Origin: Micromonospora sp. H61
GTDB lineage: Bacteria > Actinomycetota > Actinomycetes > Mycobacteriales > Micromonosporaceae
NCBI RefSeq assembly: GCF_018070325.1
Contig: NZ_JAGPXY010000031.1
Location: 1-64,000 of the forward strand
Length of the DNA: 64,000 nt
Reading direction: 5' to 3'
The notes beneath the pieces are model-generated. The model was not told the DNA's origin and did not search any database. It worked only from the letters and a program-made list of their open reading frames with translations. Position 1 is the stretch's first letter; every line of letters begins with the position of its first letter. Of the stretch, positions 1-8,731 are shown piece by piece. Both the position numbers and the translations under genes were made by a program.

Positions 1-548
1 GGCACCGGCACGTCACGCCAGCCGAGGTTCGGCGCGAGCCGGACCAGCCCGGCGTCGTCCACCAGGCCGGGCACCGCGAGCGCGGCCCCGACCAGGGTGA
101 GGCCGCGCCGGGCGGCGTCCTCGCGGGCTGCCCCGGCCATCTCGACCAGGCGGGCCAGCGCGTCGGCGGGGGCGACCGGGCGCAGGTCGGCACGGTGGAC
201 GGTGCGGTGCCGGACCTGGCCGGCGAGGTCCACGACGCAGACCGCCAGGTAGTCCACGTTGACCTCCAGGCCGAGCCCGGCCGGCCCCTGATCGGCCAGG
301 ACCAGCCCGCGCGCCGGGCGGCCGGCGCCCGAGCGGGGCGCGGGATCGGACTCACTGACCAGCCGGCCGGCGAGCAGGTCCTCGACCACCGCGGACACGG
401 TGGCTCTGGTCAGGCCGGTCGCGGTCGCCAGGTCGGCCCGGGAGGGAGGTCGGTCGGCCGTGGCGATCCGGCCGAGGACCAGGGCGAGGTTGAGCTCGCG
501 CAGGCTGCCCTGACGGACTGCGCCGGCCGGGGCGTGGGTGAGGCTCAC
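1..548 (-). CDS. ROK-family transcriptional repressor, N-terminal part (cut by window edge)
   Basis: About 182 residues are visible; the C-terminus lies outside the window. Residues ~10-65 form a winged helix-turn-helix with the segment LTRATVSAVVEDLL, and from about residue 80 the ROK sugar-kinase-like fold begins (GLGLEVNVDYLAVCVVDL). ROK proteins of this type act as sugar-responsive repressors. The GTG at 546-548 is the start that keeps the whole helix-turn-helix; an upstream ATG lies in another frame. The gene diverges from xylA, and its start codon sits only 4 bp from the xylA -35 box, so repressor binding there could control both directions. By analogy with XylR-type ROK proteins beside xylAB, xylose is the likely effector; that is inference. 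Residues for sugar and zinc binding are beyond the edge. Confidence 0.85.
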   Translation of the reverse strand, partial: MSLTHAPAGAVRQGSLRELNLALVLGRIATADRPPSRADLATATGLTRATVSAVVEDLLAGRLVSESDPAPRSGAGRPARGLVLADQGPAGLGLEVNVDYLAVCVVDLAGQVRHRTVHRADLRPVAPADALARLVEMAGAAREDAARRGLTLVGAALAVPGLVDDAGLVRLAPNLGWRDVPV

Positions 549-551
549 CCC

Positions 552-592
552 TTGACAGTGCCATAGGGTGGGCAAATAATTCAATCGCTGAA
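552..592 (+). promoter_or_regulatory. xylA promoter with candidate ROK operator
   Basis: TTGACA (552-557) and AATAAT (575-580) are separated by exactly 17 bp, a near-consensus housekeeping promoter. An inverted repeat TTCA-ATCGC-TGAA (580-592) begins at the last base of the -10 box, where a bound repressor would block transcription. The operator role is inferred from position and from the adjoining ROK gene. Confidence 0.65.
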
Positions 593-626
593 CAAATAGC
601 GGACAACACCACCCCGGAGGTCGCTC

Positions 627-1814
627 ATGGCACCCCGTCCCACCCCCGCCGACAAGTTCTCCTTCGGGCTCTGGACCGTGGGCTGGCAGGCCCGCGACCC
701 GTTCGGTGACGCCACCCGTCCGGAGCTCGACGCGGTCGAGGCAGTGCACCGGCTCGCCGAGCTGGGCGCGTACGGCATCACCTTCCACGACGACGACCTG
801 ATCCCGTTCGGCGTCGACGCGGCCACCCGGGACCAACACATCGCCCGGTTCCGCAAGGCCCTCGACGAGACCGGCCTGGTGGTGCCGATGGTCACCACCA
901 ACCTCTTCACCCACCCGATCTTCAAGGACGGCGGCTTCACCAGCAACGACCGCGACGTCCGCCGGTACGCGCTGCGCAAGGTGCTGCGTCAGGTCGACCT
1001 GGCCGCCGAGTTGGGTGCCAGCACCTTCGTCATGTGGGGTGGCCGCGAGGGCTCCGAGTACGACCTCGCCAAGGACGTCCGCGCCGCCCTGGACCGCTAC
1101 CGCGAGGCCGTGGACCTGCTCACCCAGTACTCCATCGACAAGGGCTACAACCTGCGGTTCGCCCTGGAGCCCAAGCCCAACGAGCCGCGCGGCGACATCC
1201 TGCTGCCGACCATCGGGCACGCGCTCGGCTTCATCTCCCAGCTGGCCCACCCGGAGCTGGTCGGCCTCAACCCGGAGGTCGGCCACGAGCAGATGGCCGG
1301 GCTCAACTACGCCCACGGCATCGCCCAGGCGCTCTGGCAGGGCAAGCTGTTCCACCTGGACCTCAACGGCCAGCGCGGCATCAAGTACGACCAGGACCTG
1401 GTCTTCGGCCACGGTGACCTGATGAACGCGTTCGCCCTGGTGGACCTCCTGGAGAACGGCGGCCCCAACGGCGGGCCGGCCTACGACGGCCCCCGGCACT
1501 TCGACTACAAGCCGTCCCGCACCGAGGACATGGACGGTGTCTGGGCCTCCGCGGCGGCCAACATGAGCACCTACCTGCTGCTCAAGGAGCGGGCAGCGGC
1601 GTTCCGCGCCGACCCCGAGGTGGTCGAGGCGCTCGCCGCCAGCAAGGTCGGCGAGCTGAGCACGCCGACGCTCGGCGACGGCGAGGGCTACGAGGAGCTC
1701 CTGGCCGACCGGTCCGCGTTCGAGGACGTCGACGTCGACGCCGTGGCCGCCCGGGGCTTCGCCTTCGTCCGGCTCAACCAGCTCGCCGTCGAGCACCTGC
1801 TCGGCGCCCGCTGA
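627..1814 (+). CDS. xylA: Xylose isomerase
   Basis: Converts D-xylose to D-xylulose (and glucose to fructose) in the cytoplasm using two divalent metals. The 395-residue length and residue spacing match the well-studied Streptomyces/Actinoplanes enzymes position for position: catalytic His54 and Asp57 (TFHDDD), metal ligands Glu181, Glu217, His220, Asp245, Asp255, Asp257 and Asp287, and substrate Lys183 (EPKPNEPRGD). A GGAGG at 616-620 lies 6 nt before the ATG. It is the first gene of a xylA-xylB unit behind a strong promoter, divergent from the ROK regulator. No oddities were seen; function is secure. Confidence 0.98.
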   Translation: MAPRPTPADKFSFGLWTVGWQARDPFGDATRPELDAVEAVHRLAELGAYGITFHDDDLIPFGVDAATRDQHIARFRKALDETGLVVPMVTTNLFTHPIFKDGGFTSNDRDVRRYALRKVLRQVDLAAELGASTFVMWGGREGSEYDLAKDVRAALDRYREAVDLLTQYSIDKGYNLRFALEPKPNEPRGDILLPTIGHALGFISQLAHPELVGLNPEVGHEQMAGLNYAHGIAQALWQGKLFHLDLNGQRGIKYDQDLVFGHGDLMNAFALVDLLENGGPNGGPAYDGPRHFDYKPSRTEDMDGVWASAAANMSTYLLLKERAAAFRADPEVVEALAASKVGELSTPTLGDGEGYEELLADRSAFEDVDVDAVAARGFAFVRLNQLAVEHLLGAR

Positions 1815-1823
1815 GGCCCCGCC

Positions 1824-3251
1824 ATGCCGTTGGTCGCAGGCGTTGACTCGTCCACCCAGTCCTGCAAGGTGGTGATCCGGGACGCGGAGACAGGCGCCCT
1901 GCTCCGGCAGGGCCGGGCACCGCACCCGGACGGCACTGAGGTCGACCCGGAAGCCTGGTGGCAGGCGCTACGTAGCGCCGCCGACCAGGCCGGCGGGTTG
2001 GCCGACGTGGCGGCGATCTCCGTCGCCGGCCAGCAGCACGGCATGGTGTGTCTCGACGAGGACGGCCGGGTGGTCCGCCCGGCGCTGCTGTGGAACGACA
2101 CCCGTTCCGCCGACGCCGCCGCCGACCTCATCGAGGAGGCCGGCGGCGGCTCGGCCGGGAGTCGGTTCTGGGCCGAGGCCACCGGCAGCGTTCCGGTGGC
2201 CAGCTTCACCCTCACCAAGCTGCGCTGGCTGGCCACGCACGAGCCGGAGCGGGCAGCCCAGGTGGCGGCCGTCTGCCTGCCGCACGACTGGCTGACCTGG
2301 CGGCTGGCCGGCGCACCGGGGCTTGACGCGCTGCGTACCGACCGGGGTGATGCCAGCGGTACCAGCTACTGGTCGCCGGCCACCGGGCAATACCGACTGG
2401 ACCTGCTGGAGCGCGGCTTCGGCCGGCGGTTGGTGCTGCCCGAGGTGCTCGGTCCGGCCGATTCGGCGGGAAAGCTGTCCGACGTACTGGGTGGGCCGGG
2501 CGGCGCGCTGCTCGGCGCGGGCACCGGGGACAACGCGGCCGCCGCGCTGGGCGTCGGCGCCGGCCCGGGTGACGTGATCGTCTCGATCGGCACCTCCGGC
2601 ACCGTGTTCAGCGTCGCCGACGTGCCCGCCGCTGACGAGAGCGGCACCGTCGCGGGCTTCGCCGACGCGTCCGGCCGTTTCCTGCCCCTGGTCGCCACGC
2701 TCAACGCGGCCCGGGTGCTGGACGCCGCCGCCGCGATGCTCGGCGTCAACCTGGACGAGCTGGCCGAGCTGGCGCTCTCCGCGCCAGCCGGGGCGGACGG
2801 ACTGGTCATGGTGCCCTACCTGGAGGGTGAGCGGACGCCGAACCGACCGCTCGCCACCGGTGCGGTGCACGGCCTGACCCTGCGCACGTCGACCCCCGCG
2901 CACCTGGCGCGGGCCGCCGTGGAGGGCATGCTCTGCGCGCTCGCCGACGGGCTGGACGCGCTGACCGCGCAGGGCGCCACCGCCCGCCGGGTCATCCTGG
3001 TCGGCGGCGGTGCCCGGTCGGCCGCGGTGCGTCAGATCGCCCCGCAGGTCTTCGGCTGCCCGGTCGTCGTCCCGCCAGCCGGGGAGTACGTCGCCGACGG
3101 CGCCGCCCGGCAGGCCGCCTGGGTCGCCCTGGGCGGCGCCGCACCGCCCGTCTGGGCGGTCGAGGGCACCGAGGAGTACGCGGCGGCGGCCGTCCCCGCC
3201 GTGCGGGACCAGTACGCCGTGGCGCGCGGATTGGTGCTCGACCGGCGCTGA
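1824..3251 (+). CDS. xylB: Xylulokinase (FGGY family)
   Basis: Phosphorylates D-xylulose to D-xylulose 5-phosphate, feeding the pentose phosphate pathway. The 475-residue protein begins with the FGGY phosphate-binding loop DSSTQS (residues 8-13), has the catalytic Asp in TGDNAAA near residue 236, a second phosphate loop IGTSGTV, the VPYLEGERTP sugar-kinase motif and the adenosine motif VGGGARS near residue 390. It starts 9 nt after xylA with a GAGG overlapping the xylA stop, so the two are co-translated. A 12-bp hairpin follows the gene. Confidence 0.97.
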   Translation: MPLVAGVDSSTQSCKVVIRDAETGALLRQGRAPHPDGTEVDPEAWWQALRSAADQAGGLADVAAISVAGQQHGMVCLDEDGRVVRPALLWNDTRSADAAADLIEEAGGGSAGSRFWAEATGSVPVASFTLTKLRWLATHEPERAAQVAAVCLPHDWLTWRLAGAPGLDALRTDRGDASGTSYWSPATGQYRLDLLERGFGRRLVLPEVLGPADSAGKLSDVLGGPGGALLGAGTGDNAAAALGVGAGPGDVIVSIGTSGTVFSVADVPAADESGTVAGFADASGRFLPLVATLNAARVLDAAAAMLGVNLDELAELALSAPAGADGLVMVPYLEGERTPNRPLATGAVHGLTLRTSTPAHLARAAVEGMLCALADGLDALTAQGATARRVILVGGGARSAAVRQIAPQVFGCPVVVPPAGEYVADGAARQAAWVALGGAAPPVWAVEGTEEYAAAAVPAVRDQYAVARGLVLDRR

Positions 3252-3270
3252 CAGTCGGGATCGACGCGGA

Positions 3271-3300
3271 TGGGTGCCGGTCGACGGTGACCGGCACCCA
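3271..3300 (+). terminator. Hairpin after xylB
   Basis: Perfect 12-bp stem (3271-3282 with 3289-3300) and 6-nt loop, 20 nt after the xylB stop. There is no T-tract, as is usual for actinobacterial terminators. It separates xylAB from the downstream transporter gene. Confidence 0.7.
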
Positions 3301-3344
3301 CCCGCGTGACGACCTCCTTCACGCGGTCTGGTTGGCTGCCGGTC

Positions 3345-4778
3345 ATGACGGTGACCAGTGGCGGGCCCGGCCTGCGCCCGCACGGTCGGGGCGGTGGGCC
3401 GGCGCACCGGTTGTACAGCGTCGTGGTGTTCGTGCTGCTCGCCTCGCTGGACAACGTGGCGATCGGGCTGGTCCCCCCGCTGTACGGCCCGATCTCGGAC
3501 GCGTTCGACGTGTCCGGGCGGCTGCTCGGCGTGGTCACCGCGGTCAGCTTCCTGGTCAGCGCGGTCGCGGCGGTCGGCTGGGCGTACGTCGGGGACCACA
3601 CCAACCGCAAACCGCTGCTCATGGTGGGCACGCTGCTCTGGGTAGCCGGCACCGGCGGTAGCGCGCTCGCCGGCGGCTACCTGACGTTCCTGGCCGCGCA
3701 ACTGGTCGCGGCGGTCGGCCTCGGCGCGGTCGGCTCGGTGGGCTTCTCCGTGGTCACCGACCTGATCTCGCCGACTCGGCGCGGGCTGGTGATGAGCTTC
3801 TGGGGGCTCTCCCAGGGGGTCGGCACCCTCGCGGGCACCCTCGTCGGCGGGCTGCTCGGGGCTGCCGACTGGCGGCGGCCGTTCCTGCTGTTGACCGGCG
3901 TCGGCCTGGTCGCCACGCTGGCCTACCTGTTCACGTACGACGTCCGGCGTGGCCAGAGCGAGCCGGAACTGGCCGGCAGGTTGGACGCCGGCGCCGAGTA
4001 CGACTACCGGATCAGTCGCGCCGACCTGCCGCGCATCCTGGCCCGGCGGACCAACCGGTGGCTGATCCTGCAGGGTCTGACCGCGCAGGCCGCGTTCGGC
4101 TCGCTGGTCTGGCTGCCGGTGCTCTTCGCCGAACGGGCCGAGGCCCAGGGCTACTCCACGTCGACAGCGGTGGTGGTGGGCAGCGTCTTCGCCACCCTGT
4201 TCCAGCTCGGTGGGGTGCTTTCCATAGTGGGCGGGTTGATCGGTGACGCCGTGCAACGTCGTACCCCGCGAGGGCGGGCACTCGTCGCCTCGATCGGCAT
4301 CCTCGCCGCGCTGCCGTTCTACCTGGTGTTGTTCTTCGTACCGGTGACCATCGACGTGCCGGACGGCGCGAGCGGCGGCGCGGTGGTGGGTGCGGTACTG
4401 GCCAGTGTGTTCACCGAGCCGTCGGTCGGGCTGAGCCTGCTCACCGCCATCGTGGCGCTCGCGTTGACGTCGGCCAACTCGCCGAACTGGTTCGCGTTGA
4501 TCGCCGACGTCAACCCGCCGGAGCACCGGGGCACTGTCTACAGCCTGGGCAACCTGGTCAACGGGGTCGGTCGCGCCGCCGGCAACGGGCTGGTCGGGGT
4601 GGCCTTCCAGGCACTGCGAGCGGCATTCCCGCCACCGCTGAACTTCGCCGTCGGGCTGGCCGCTTTCCAGCTCTTCTTCATCCCGACCGGCGTCATGTAC
4701 TGGCTGGCCTCGCGAACCTCACCAGCGGACATCGACAACGTGCACGACCTGCTACACACCCGAGCCAACCGCCTCTAA
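3345..4778 (+). CDS. MFS transporter
   Basis: A 477-residue major facilitator with about 12 hydrophobic segments. The motif-A-like loop GDHTNRKPLL follows transmembrane segments 1-2, and a long internal loop (DVRRGQSEPELAG...) divides the two halves. The second half carries PPEHRGTVYSLGN, an arrangement found in spinster-like MFS carriers. The substrate cannot be read from the sequence; its place after xylAB suggests a sugar or sugar-derived solute but the hairpin between them argues for separate transcription. ATG 3345 is chosen over a GTG at 3306, which sits 5 nt behind the terminator; neither has a good ribosome binding site. Confidence 0.85.
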   Translation: MTVTSGGPGLRPHGRGGGPAHRLYSVVVFVLLASLDNVAIGLVPPLYGPISDAFDVSGRLLGVVTAVSFLVSAVAAVGWAYVGDHTNRKPLLMVGTLLWVAGTGGSALAGGYLTFLAAQLVAAVGLGAVGSVGFSVVTDLISPTRRGLVMSFWGLSQGVGTLAGTLVGGLLGAADWRRPFLLLTGVGLVATLAYLFTYDVRRGQSEPELAGRLDAGAEYDYRISRADLPRILARRTNRWLILQGLTAQAAFGSLVWLPVLFAERAEAQGYSTSTAVVVGSVFATLFQLGGVLSIVGGLIGDAVQRRTPRGRALVASIGILAALPFYLVLFFVPVTIDVPDGASGGAVVGAVLASVFTEPSVGLSLLTAIVALALTSANSPNWFALIADVNPPEHRGTVYSLGNLVNGVGRAAGNGLVGVAFQALRAAFPPPLNFAVGLAAFQLFFIPTGVMYWLASRTSPADIDNVHDLLHTRANRL

Positions 4779-4797
4779 CCCCACCCCGCGCGCCCCG

Positions 4798-4866
4798 CGA
4801 TCTTGCGCTTACTGTCCCGACAGAAGCGACATCGGACCCATACCGACAACCGAAACTGCAAGATCG
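4798..4866. repeat. Intergenic inverted repeat A (GATCTTGC type)
   Basis: Arms CGATCTTGC (4798-4806) and GCAAGATCG (4858-4866) are perfectly complementary over 9 bp and enclose 51 nt that contains a small TGTC/GACA hairpin. It lies between two convergent genes and resembles in layout the elements at 16303, 39667 and 45071. Confidence 0.6.
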
Positions 4867-4895
4867 GCGCGGCGGGTGCGGGGCGGTCCACGCCG

Positions 4896-4931
4896 ACCGG
4901 CCCGCCCGCGAGTACCGCGGGACGGGCCGGT
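4896..4931 (-). terminator. Terminator of the maltodextrin operon
   Basis: Stem of 15 bp with one bulged base (4896-4910 with 4916-4931; bulge at 4922) and a 5-nt loop, 11 nt beyond the stop codon of the GH13 gene on the minus strand. Confidence 0.75.
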
Positions 4932-4941
4932 GAGCGTTCGG

Positions 4942-6615
4942 TCAGCCGCGCAGCCAGACGGTGACGTCGGCCGGGACCGCGCCGTTGTCGTCCAGGGGCG
5001 CGCTGGCGGCGAGCACCTCGGCGCCGGCCGGCATCGGCACCGGGACGGCACCGAAGTTGGTCAGCACGGTCAGCTCACCGTTGCGGAAGCTCAGCACCTC
5101 GTCGCCGGAGGACAACCACTCCAGGGTGCCGCGACCCAGCCCGTGGGCACGGCGCAACCGAAGCGCCGTGCGATACAGCTCGTAGGTCGAGCCGGGCACG
5201 TCGCGTTGGCGGTCCAGCGCGTACTCCGCCCAGAGCGCGGGCTGCGGCAACCAGCTCGCGTCGGTCGGCCCGAAGCCGTACGACGGGGCGTCGGCCTCCC
5301 ACGGGATTGGCACCCGGCAGCCGTCCCGGCCGCGTTGGGTGTGCCCGCTGCGCGTCCAGGTCGGGTCCTGCCGGGCCTCGTCGGGCAGGGTGGTGTGCTC
5401 GGGCAGCCCCAGCTCCTCACCCTGATAGAGGTACGCCGAGCCGGGCAGCGCCAGCATCAGCAGGGTGGCCGCCCGGGCCCGGCGCAGACCGAGTGCGGCG
5501 TCCGGCTGCGGGTCGCCGATGCCGATGCCGTTGGGGCGCACGGTGCCGACCGGCAGGCCGAGCCGGGAGGCGTGCCGCACCACGTCGTGGTTGGACAGCA
5601 CCCAGGTGGTCGGCGCGCCGACCGAGTCGGTCGCCTCCAACGAACGGGTGATCACCGCGTACTGGGCCGGTGCGCTCCACGCGGCGAGCAGGTACTCGAA
5701 GTTGAACGCCTGGTGCATCTCGTCCGGGCGGACGTAGCGGGCCAGCCGCTCGGCCGGTTCCACCCAGGCCTCGGCGACCAGCACCCGCTCGCCGGGGTAG
5801 CTGTCCAGCACCTGCCGCCACTGCCGGTAGATCTCGTGCACGCCGTCCTGGTCCCACATCGGCGGGCGGGGCTTGTCGATCTCGTTGCCGGAGAGGATCT
5901 CCTGCGGCTCCTGCCAGTCGGCCAGGTCGGCCTGCTTGATGAGGCCGTGTGCCACGTCGACCCGGAAGCCGTCCACGCCGCGGTCCAACCAGAAGCGCAG
6001 CACGTCCAGGAACTCCGCGTGCACCTCCGGGTTGTCCCAGTTGAGGTCCGGCTGCCCGGTGTCGAACAGGTGCAGGTACCACTGGCCGGGCTGTCCGTCG
6101 GCGTCGACCGTCCGGGTCCAGGCCGGACCACCGAAGACGCTCTGCCAGTCGTTCGGCGGCTGGTCGCCGGCCGGGCCACTGCCGTCCCGGAAGATGTAGC
6201 GCGACCGTTCCGCGCTGCCGGGCGCGGCCGGCAGCGCGGCCTGGAACCAGCGATGCGCCGAGGAGGTATGGTTCGGGACCAGGTCGACGATCACCCGCAG
6301 GTTGCGGGCCCGGGCCTCGGCGATCAGCTTGTCCGCGTCGGCGAGGGTGCCGAACAGCGGGTCGATGTCGCGGTAGTCGGAGACGTCGTAGCCGGCGTCG
6401 GCCTGCGGCGAGGGGTAGAAGGGGGAGAGCCACACCGCGTCCACGCCCAGCTCGACCAGGTGGTCGAGGCGGGCGGTGATGCCGGGCAGGTCACCGATTC
6501 CGTCCCCGTCCGAGTCGGCGAACGAGCGGGGGTAGATCTGGTAGATGGAGGCCTCGGTCCACCAGCCGGTGGTCTGGTGAACGGAGGGGGTCTGCTGCGT
6601 CGGGTCGGTGTTCAG
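4942..6615 (-). CDS. GH13 alpha-glucosidase / oligo-1,6-glucosidase, CTG start
   Basis: Cytoplasmic glycoside hydrolase family 13 enzyme of 557 residues that would release glucose from imported maltodextrins or isomalto-oligosaccharides. The four GH13 regions are present: DLVPNHTS (~111-118), GFRVDVAHG with the nucleophile Asp ~220, VLVAEAW with acid/base Glu ~282, and LSNHD ~341-345. The family N-terminus (WWTEASIYQIYPRSF, DSDGDGIGDL) lies upstream of the first GTG, and the only in-frame initiator between it and the preceding TGA is CTG at 6615-6613, 6 nt after a GGGAG. The enzyme is last in the operon malE-F-G-lacI-GH13. The exact substrate preference is not determinable here. Confidence 0.9.
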   Translation of the reverse strand: MNTDPTQQTPSVHQTTGWWTEASIYQIYPRSFADSDGDGIGDLPGITARLDHLVELGVDAVWLSPFYPSPQADAGYDVSDYRDIDPLFGTLADADKLIAEARARNLRVIVDLVPNHTSSAHRWFQAALPAAPGSAERSRYIFRDGSGPAGDQPPNDWQSVFGGPAWTRTVDADGQPGQWYLHLFDTGQPDLNWDNPEVHAEFLDVLRFWLDRGVDGFRVDVAHGLIKQADLADWQEPQEILSGNEIDKPRPPMWDQDGVHEIYRQWRQVLDSYPGERVLVAEAWVEPAERLARYVRPDEMHQAFNFEYLLAAWSAPAQYAVITRSLEATDSVGAPTTWVLSNHDVVRHASRLGLPVGTVRPNGIGIGDPQPDAALGLRRARAATLLMLALPGSAYLYQGEELGLPEHTTLPDEARQDPTWTRSGHTQRGRDGCRVPIPWEADAPSYGFGPTDASWLPQPALWAEYALDRQRDVPGSTYELYRTALRLRRAHGLGRGTLEWLSSGDEVLSFRNGELTVLTNFGAVPVPMPAGAEVLAASAPLDDNGAVPADVTVWLRG

Positions 6616-6645
6616 GGTCGTCTCCCGTGTTGCGGTGTTTGGGTT

Positions 6646-7692
6646 TCAGTGTGCCCGGGGCGGTGCTGTCGAGTCCCGGACCACCAACCGAGTGGGCAGG
6701 ACCATCGGAGTGTCGCAACCGGCGTCCCGCTGACTGACGATGGGGCCCGGCGGCCGGGCCCCGAGCGGGTCGAGCAGCATCTGGGCGGCCAGCCGGCCCT
6801 GCTCGGCGGCGGGCTGGGCGACGGTGCTGAGCCCGAGCACACCGGCCAGGTCGTGGTCGTCGATGCCGACCACGCTGACGTCCTGCGGCACCCGCAGTCC
6901 GACGTCGCGCAGGGCGGTCAAAGCGCCCATCGCCATCTCGTCGCAGGCGGCGACGATCGCTGTCGGTGGCTCGCCGCGGGCCAGCAGCTCGGCGGTGGCC
7001 CGGTTGCCGCCGTCGATGGTGAAGGTGGACTCGATGTCCAGGGTCGGGTCGGGTCGCAGCCCGGCGGAGCGCAGTGCCGCCTGGTAACCCCGGCGTCGGT
7101 CGAGGTGGGTGGTGAAGGCCAACTCGTCGTCCGGGTCGCCGGAGATGTGGGCGATCCGGTGATGGCCGAGGTCGATCAGATGCTTGGTCGCGGCCCGCGC
7201 GGCCGCCACGTCGTCGATCCGTACGCACGGCCAGTTGGGCACCCTGCTGCCCGAGCTGATGGTGACGCCGGGCAGTTCCAGCGTGGCCAGCGCGGTCAGG
7301 TCGGCCGGGCGCAGCGGCGTGGCGACCAGCATCATGGCGTCCACCCGCTTGTGCAGGTTGGCCGTCCGCAGGACCCGCTGGCGGACCTGCTCCCGGCCGC
7401 CCAGGTTATAGAGCAGCAGGTCGTAGCCGGACTGGTGGAGGTACTCCTCGACCGCCTCGACGACGGTGCTGAAGAACCAGCGGGTGATCCGGGGGACCAC
7501 CACCGCGACCGTGCCGGTCCGGCCGCCGGCGAGCCGGGACGCGCTCGGCGAGACCTCGTAGTCGAGTTGCTCGGCGGCGGCGAGTACCCGGCGTCGGGTG
7601 GCGGCCGAGACCGTCGGTAGTCCGCGCAGCGCCCGCGAGACGGTGGCCGTGGACACTCCGGCCAGCCGGGCCACATCATCGATCCTCGTCAC
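6646..7692 (-). CDS. LacI-family transcriptional regulator
   Basis: A 348-residue regulator. Residues 3-25 are the LacI helix-turn-helix (IDDVARLAGVSTATVSRAL) with hinge helix SASRLAGG near 55; the rest is a periplasmic-binding-protein-like sugar sensor (VVVPRITRWFFSTVV, DDVAAARAATKHLIDLGH, VVGIDDHD). It sits inside the transport/hydrolysis operon, between the permease genes and the GH13 gene, and probably represses the operon through the palindrome at 11265-11278. Maltose or maltotriose is the likely inducer by analogy with actinobacterial MalR. A perfect 18-bp hairpin precedes it. Confidence 0.93.
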   Translation of the reverse strand: MTRIDDVARLAGVSTATVSRALRGLPTVSAATRRRVLAAAEQLDYEVSPSASRLAGGRTGTVAVVVPRITRWFFSTVVEAVEEYLHQSGYDLLLYNLGGREQVRQRVLRTANLHKRVDAMMLVATPLRPADLTALATLELPGVTISSGSRVPNWPCVRIDDVAAARAATKHLIDLGHHRIAHISGDPDDELAFTTHLDRRRGYQAALRSAGLRPDPTLDIESTFTIDGGNRATAELLARGEPPTAIVAACDEMAMGALTALRDVGLRVPQDVSVVGIDDHDLAGVLGLSTVAQPAAEQGRLAAQMLLDPLGARPPGPIVSQRDAGCDTPMVLPTRLVVRDSTAPPRAH

Positions 7693-7714
7693 GGTTTCCC
7701 CCGCTCGGTGCCCG

Positions 7715-7758
7715 GCGCGTCCGCCGCCGCCCGAGGGGCCGGGCGGCGGCGGACGCGC
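7715..7758 (-). terminator. Strong hairpin between permease and lacI-type gene
   Basis: Perfect 18-bp GC-rich stem (7715-7732 with 7741-7758), 8-nt loop, immediately after the second permease stop. It would attenuate or stabilise the transcript so that the regulator is made at a lower level than the transporter. Confidence 0.7.
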
Positions 7759-7761
7759 GGG

Positions 7762-8730
7762 TCAGCCCTTGACGCTGCCGGCGAGCAGACCTCGCACGAA
7801 GAAGCGCTGCAGGGACAGGAACACGATGAGCGGTACGACGATGCTGACGAACGCGCCGGCGGTCAGGCGCTGCCACTCGTTGCCGCGGGTGCCGGCCATC
7901 TCGGCGAGTTGGACGGTGAGCGGGGCGGTCTCATCGCCGCCACCGGCGAAGATCAATGCGACCAGCAGGTCGTTCCAGACCCAGAGGAACTGGAAGATGC
8001 CGAACGCCGCCAGCGCCGGGGTGATCAGCGGCAGCACGATGGTGCGGAAGATCTTCGGGTGGGTGGCCCCGTCGACCCGGGCCGCCTCCATCAGGTCCCC
8101 CGGCAGTTGCGAGATGAAGTTGTGCAGCAGGAAGACGGCGAACGGAAGCGCGAAGCAGGTGTGCGCGAACCACACCTGGGCGAACTTCTGCTCGTCCACC
8201 AGGTCCCAGGCCGGCATCAGTGTGACGCCGCCGAGGGTGACACCGGTGGAGAAGAACTTGAGCAGCGGCACCAGGGCCATCTGCAACGGCACGATCTGCA
8301 ACGCGAAGATCGCGATGTAGACCCAGTCCCGGCCGCGGAAGTTGATCCACGCGAGCGCGTACGCGGCGAGGCACGCGAAGGCGAGCGGGAAGAGCACCGA
8401 CGGGATGGTGATCGCCAGCGAGTTGATGAAGGAACCGGCGAGCTGCCCGGAGGACGACGACCGCCCGAACAGGACCTGCTGGTAGTTCTCCAACGTGAAC
8501 TGGGGGTTGGTGAAGGCCGTCCACCAGCCGGTGGTCTTGATCTCGTCCTCCGGGCGGAGGGAGGAGACGAGCAGGCCGAAGGTCGGGATGGTCCAGACCA
8601 CCGCGATGACGATCGAGACGAGCGTCGCGGTTCGGCTGTTCAACCGCTTGCGGACCCGGCCGGCAGTGGTGGTCGGGGTGCCGTCGGTCTTCTGGGTGCC
8701 GGCGGCGACGGTGGGCGTTGCGGTGGTCAT
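7762..8730 (-). CDS. Carbohydrate ABC transporter permease (MalG type)
   Basis: A 322-residue inner-membrane permease with six predicted transmembrane segments and the EAA loop MEAARVDGATHPKIFRTIVL that contacts the ATPase. The N-terminal ~35 residues are Thr-rich and cytoplasmic. It is the second of two permeases, starting 1 nt after the first permease stop. No ATP-binding subunit is encoded nearby, so the complex presumably uses a shared MsiK-type ATPase elsewhere, as in other actinobacteria. The C-terminus ends in GLLAGSVKG, typical of MalG-like proteins. Confidence 0.94.
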   Translation of the reverse strand: MTTATPTVAAGTQKTDGTPTTTAGRVRKRLNSRTATLVSIVIAVVWTIPTFGLLVSSLRPEDEIKTTGWWTAFTNPQFTLENYQQVLFGRSSSSGQLAGSFINSLAITIPSVLFPLAFACLAAYALAWINFRGRDWVYIAIFALQIVPLQMALVPLLKFFSTGVTLGGVTLMPAWDLVDEQKFAQVWFAHTCFALPFAVFLLHNFISQLPGDLMEAARVDGATHPKIFRTIVLPLITPALAAFGIFQFLWVWNDLLVALIFAGGGDETAPLTVQLAEMAGTRGNEWQRLTAGAFVSIVVPLIVFLSLQRFFVRGLLAGSVKG

Positions 8731-8731
8731 C

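Noticed and set aside
1968..4526. An 852-codon minus-strand open frame across xylB and the MFS gene
   Set aside because: Same reason: the opposite strand encodes motif-complete XylB and an MFS carrier, while this translation is repetitive Arg/Gln/Gly-rich.
4876..7620. A 914-codon plus-strand open frame antisense to the GH13 and LacI-type genes
   Set aside because: It is the complement of two genes with clear conserved motifs; its translation is low-complexity and Arg/Gly/Val-rich, as expected for antisense frames in high-GC DNA.
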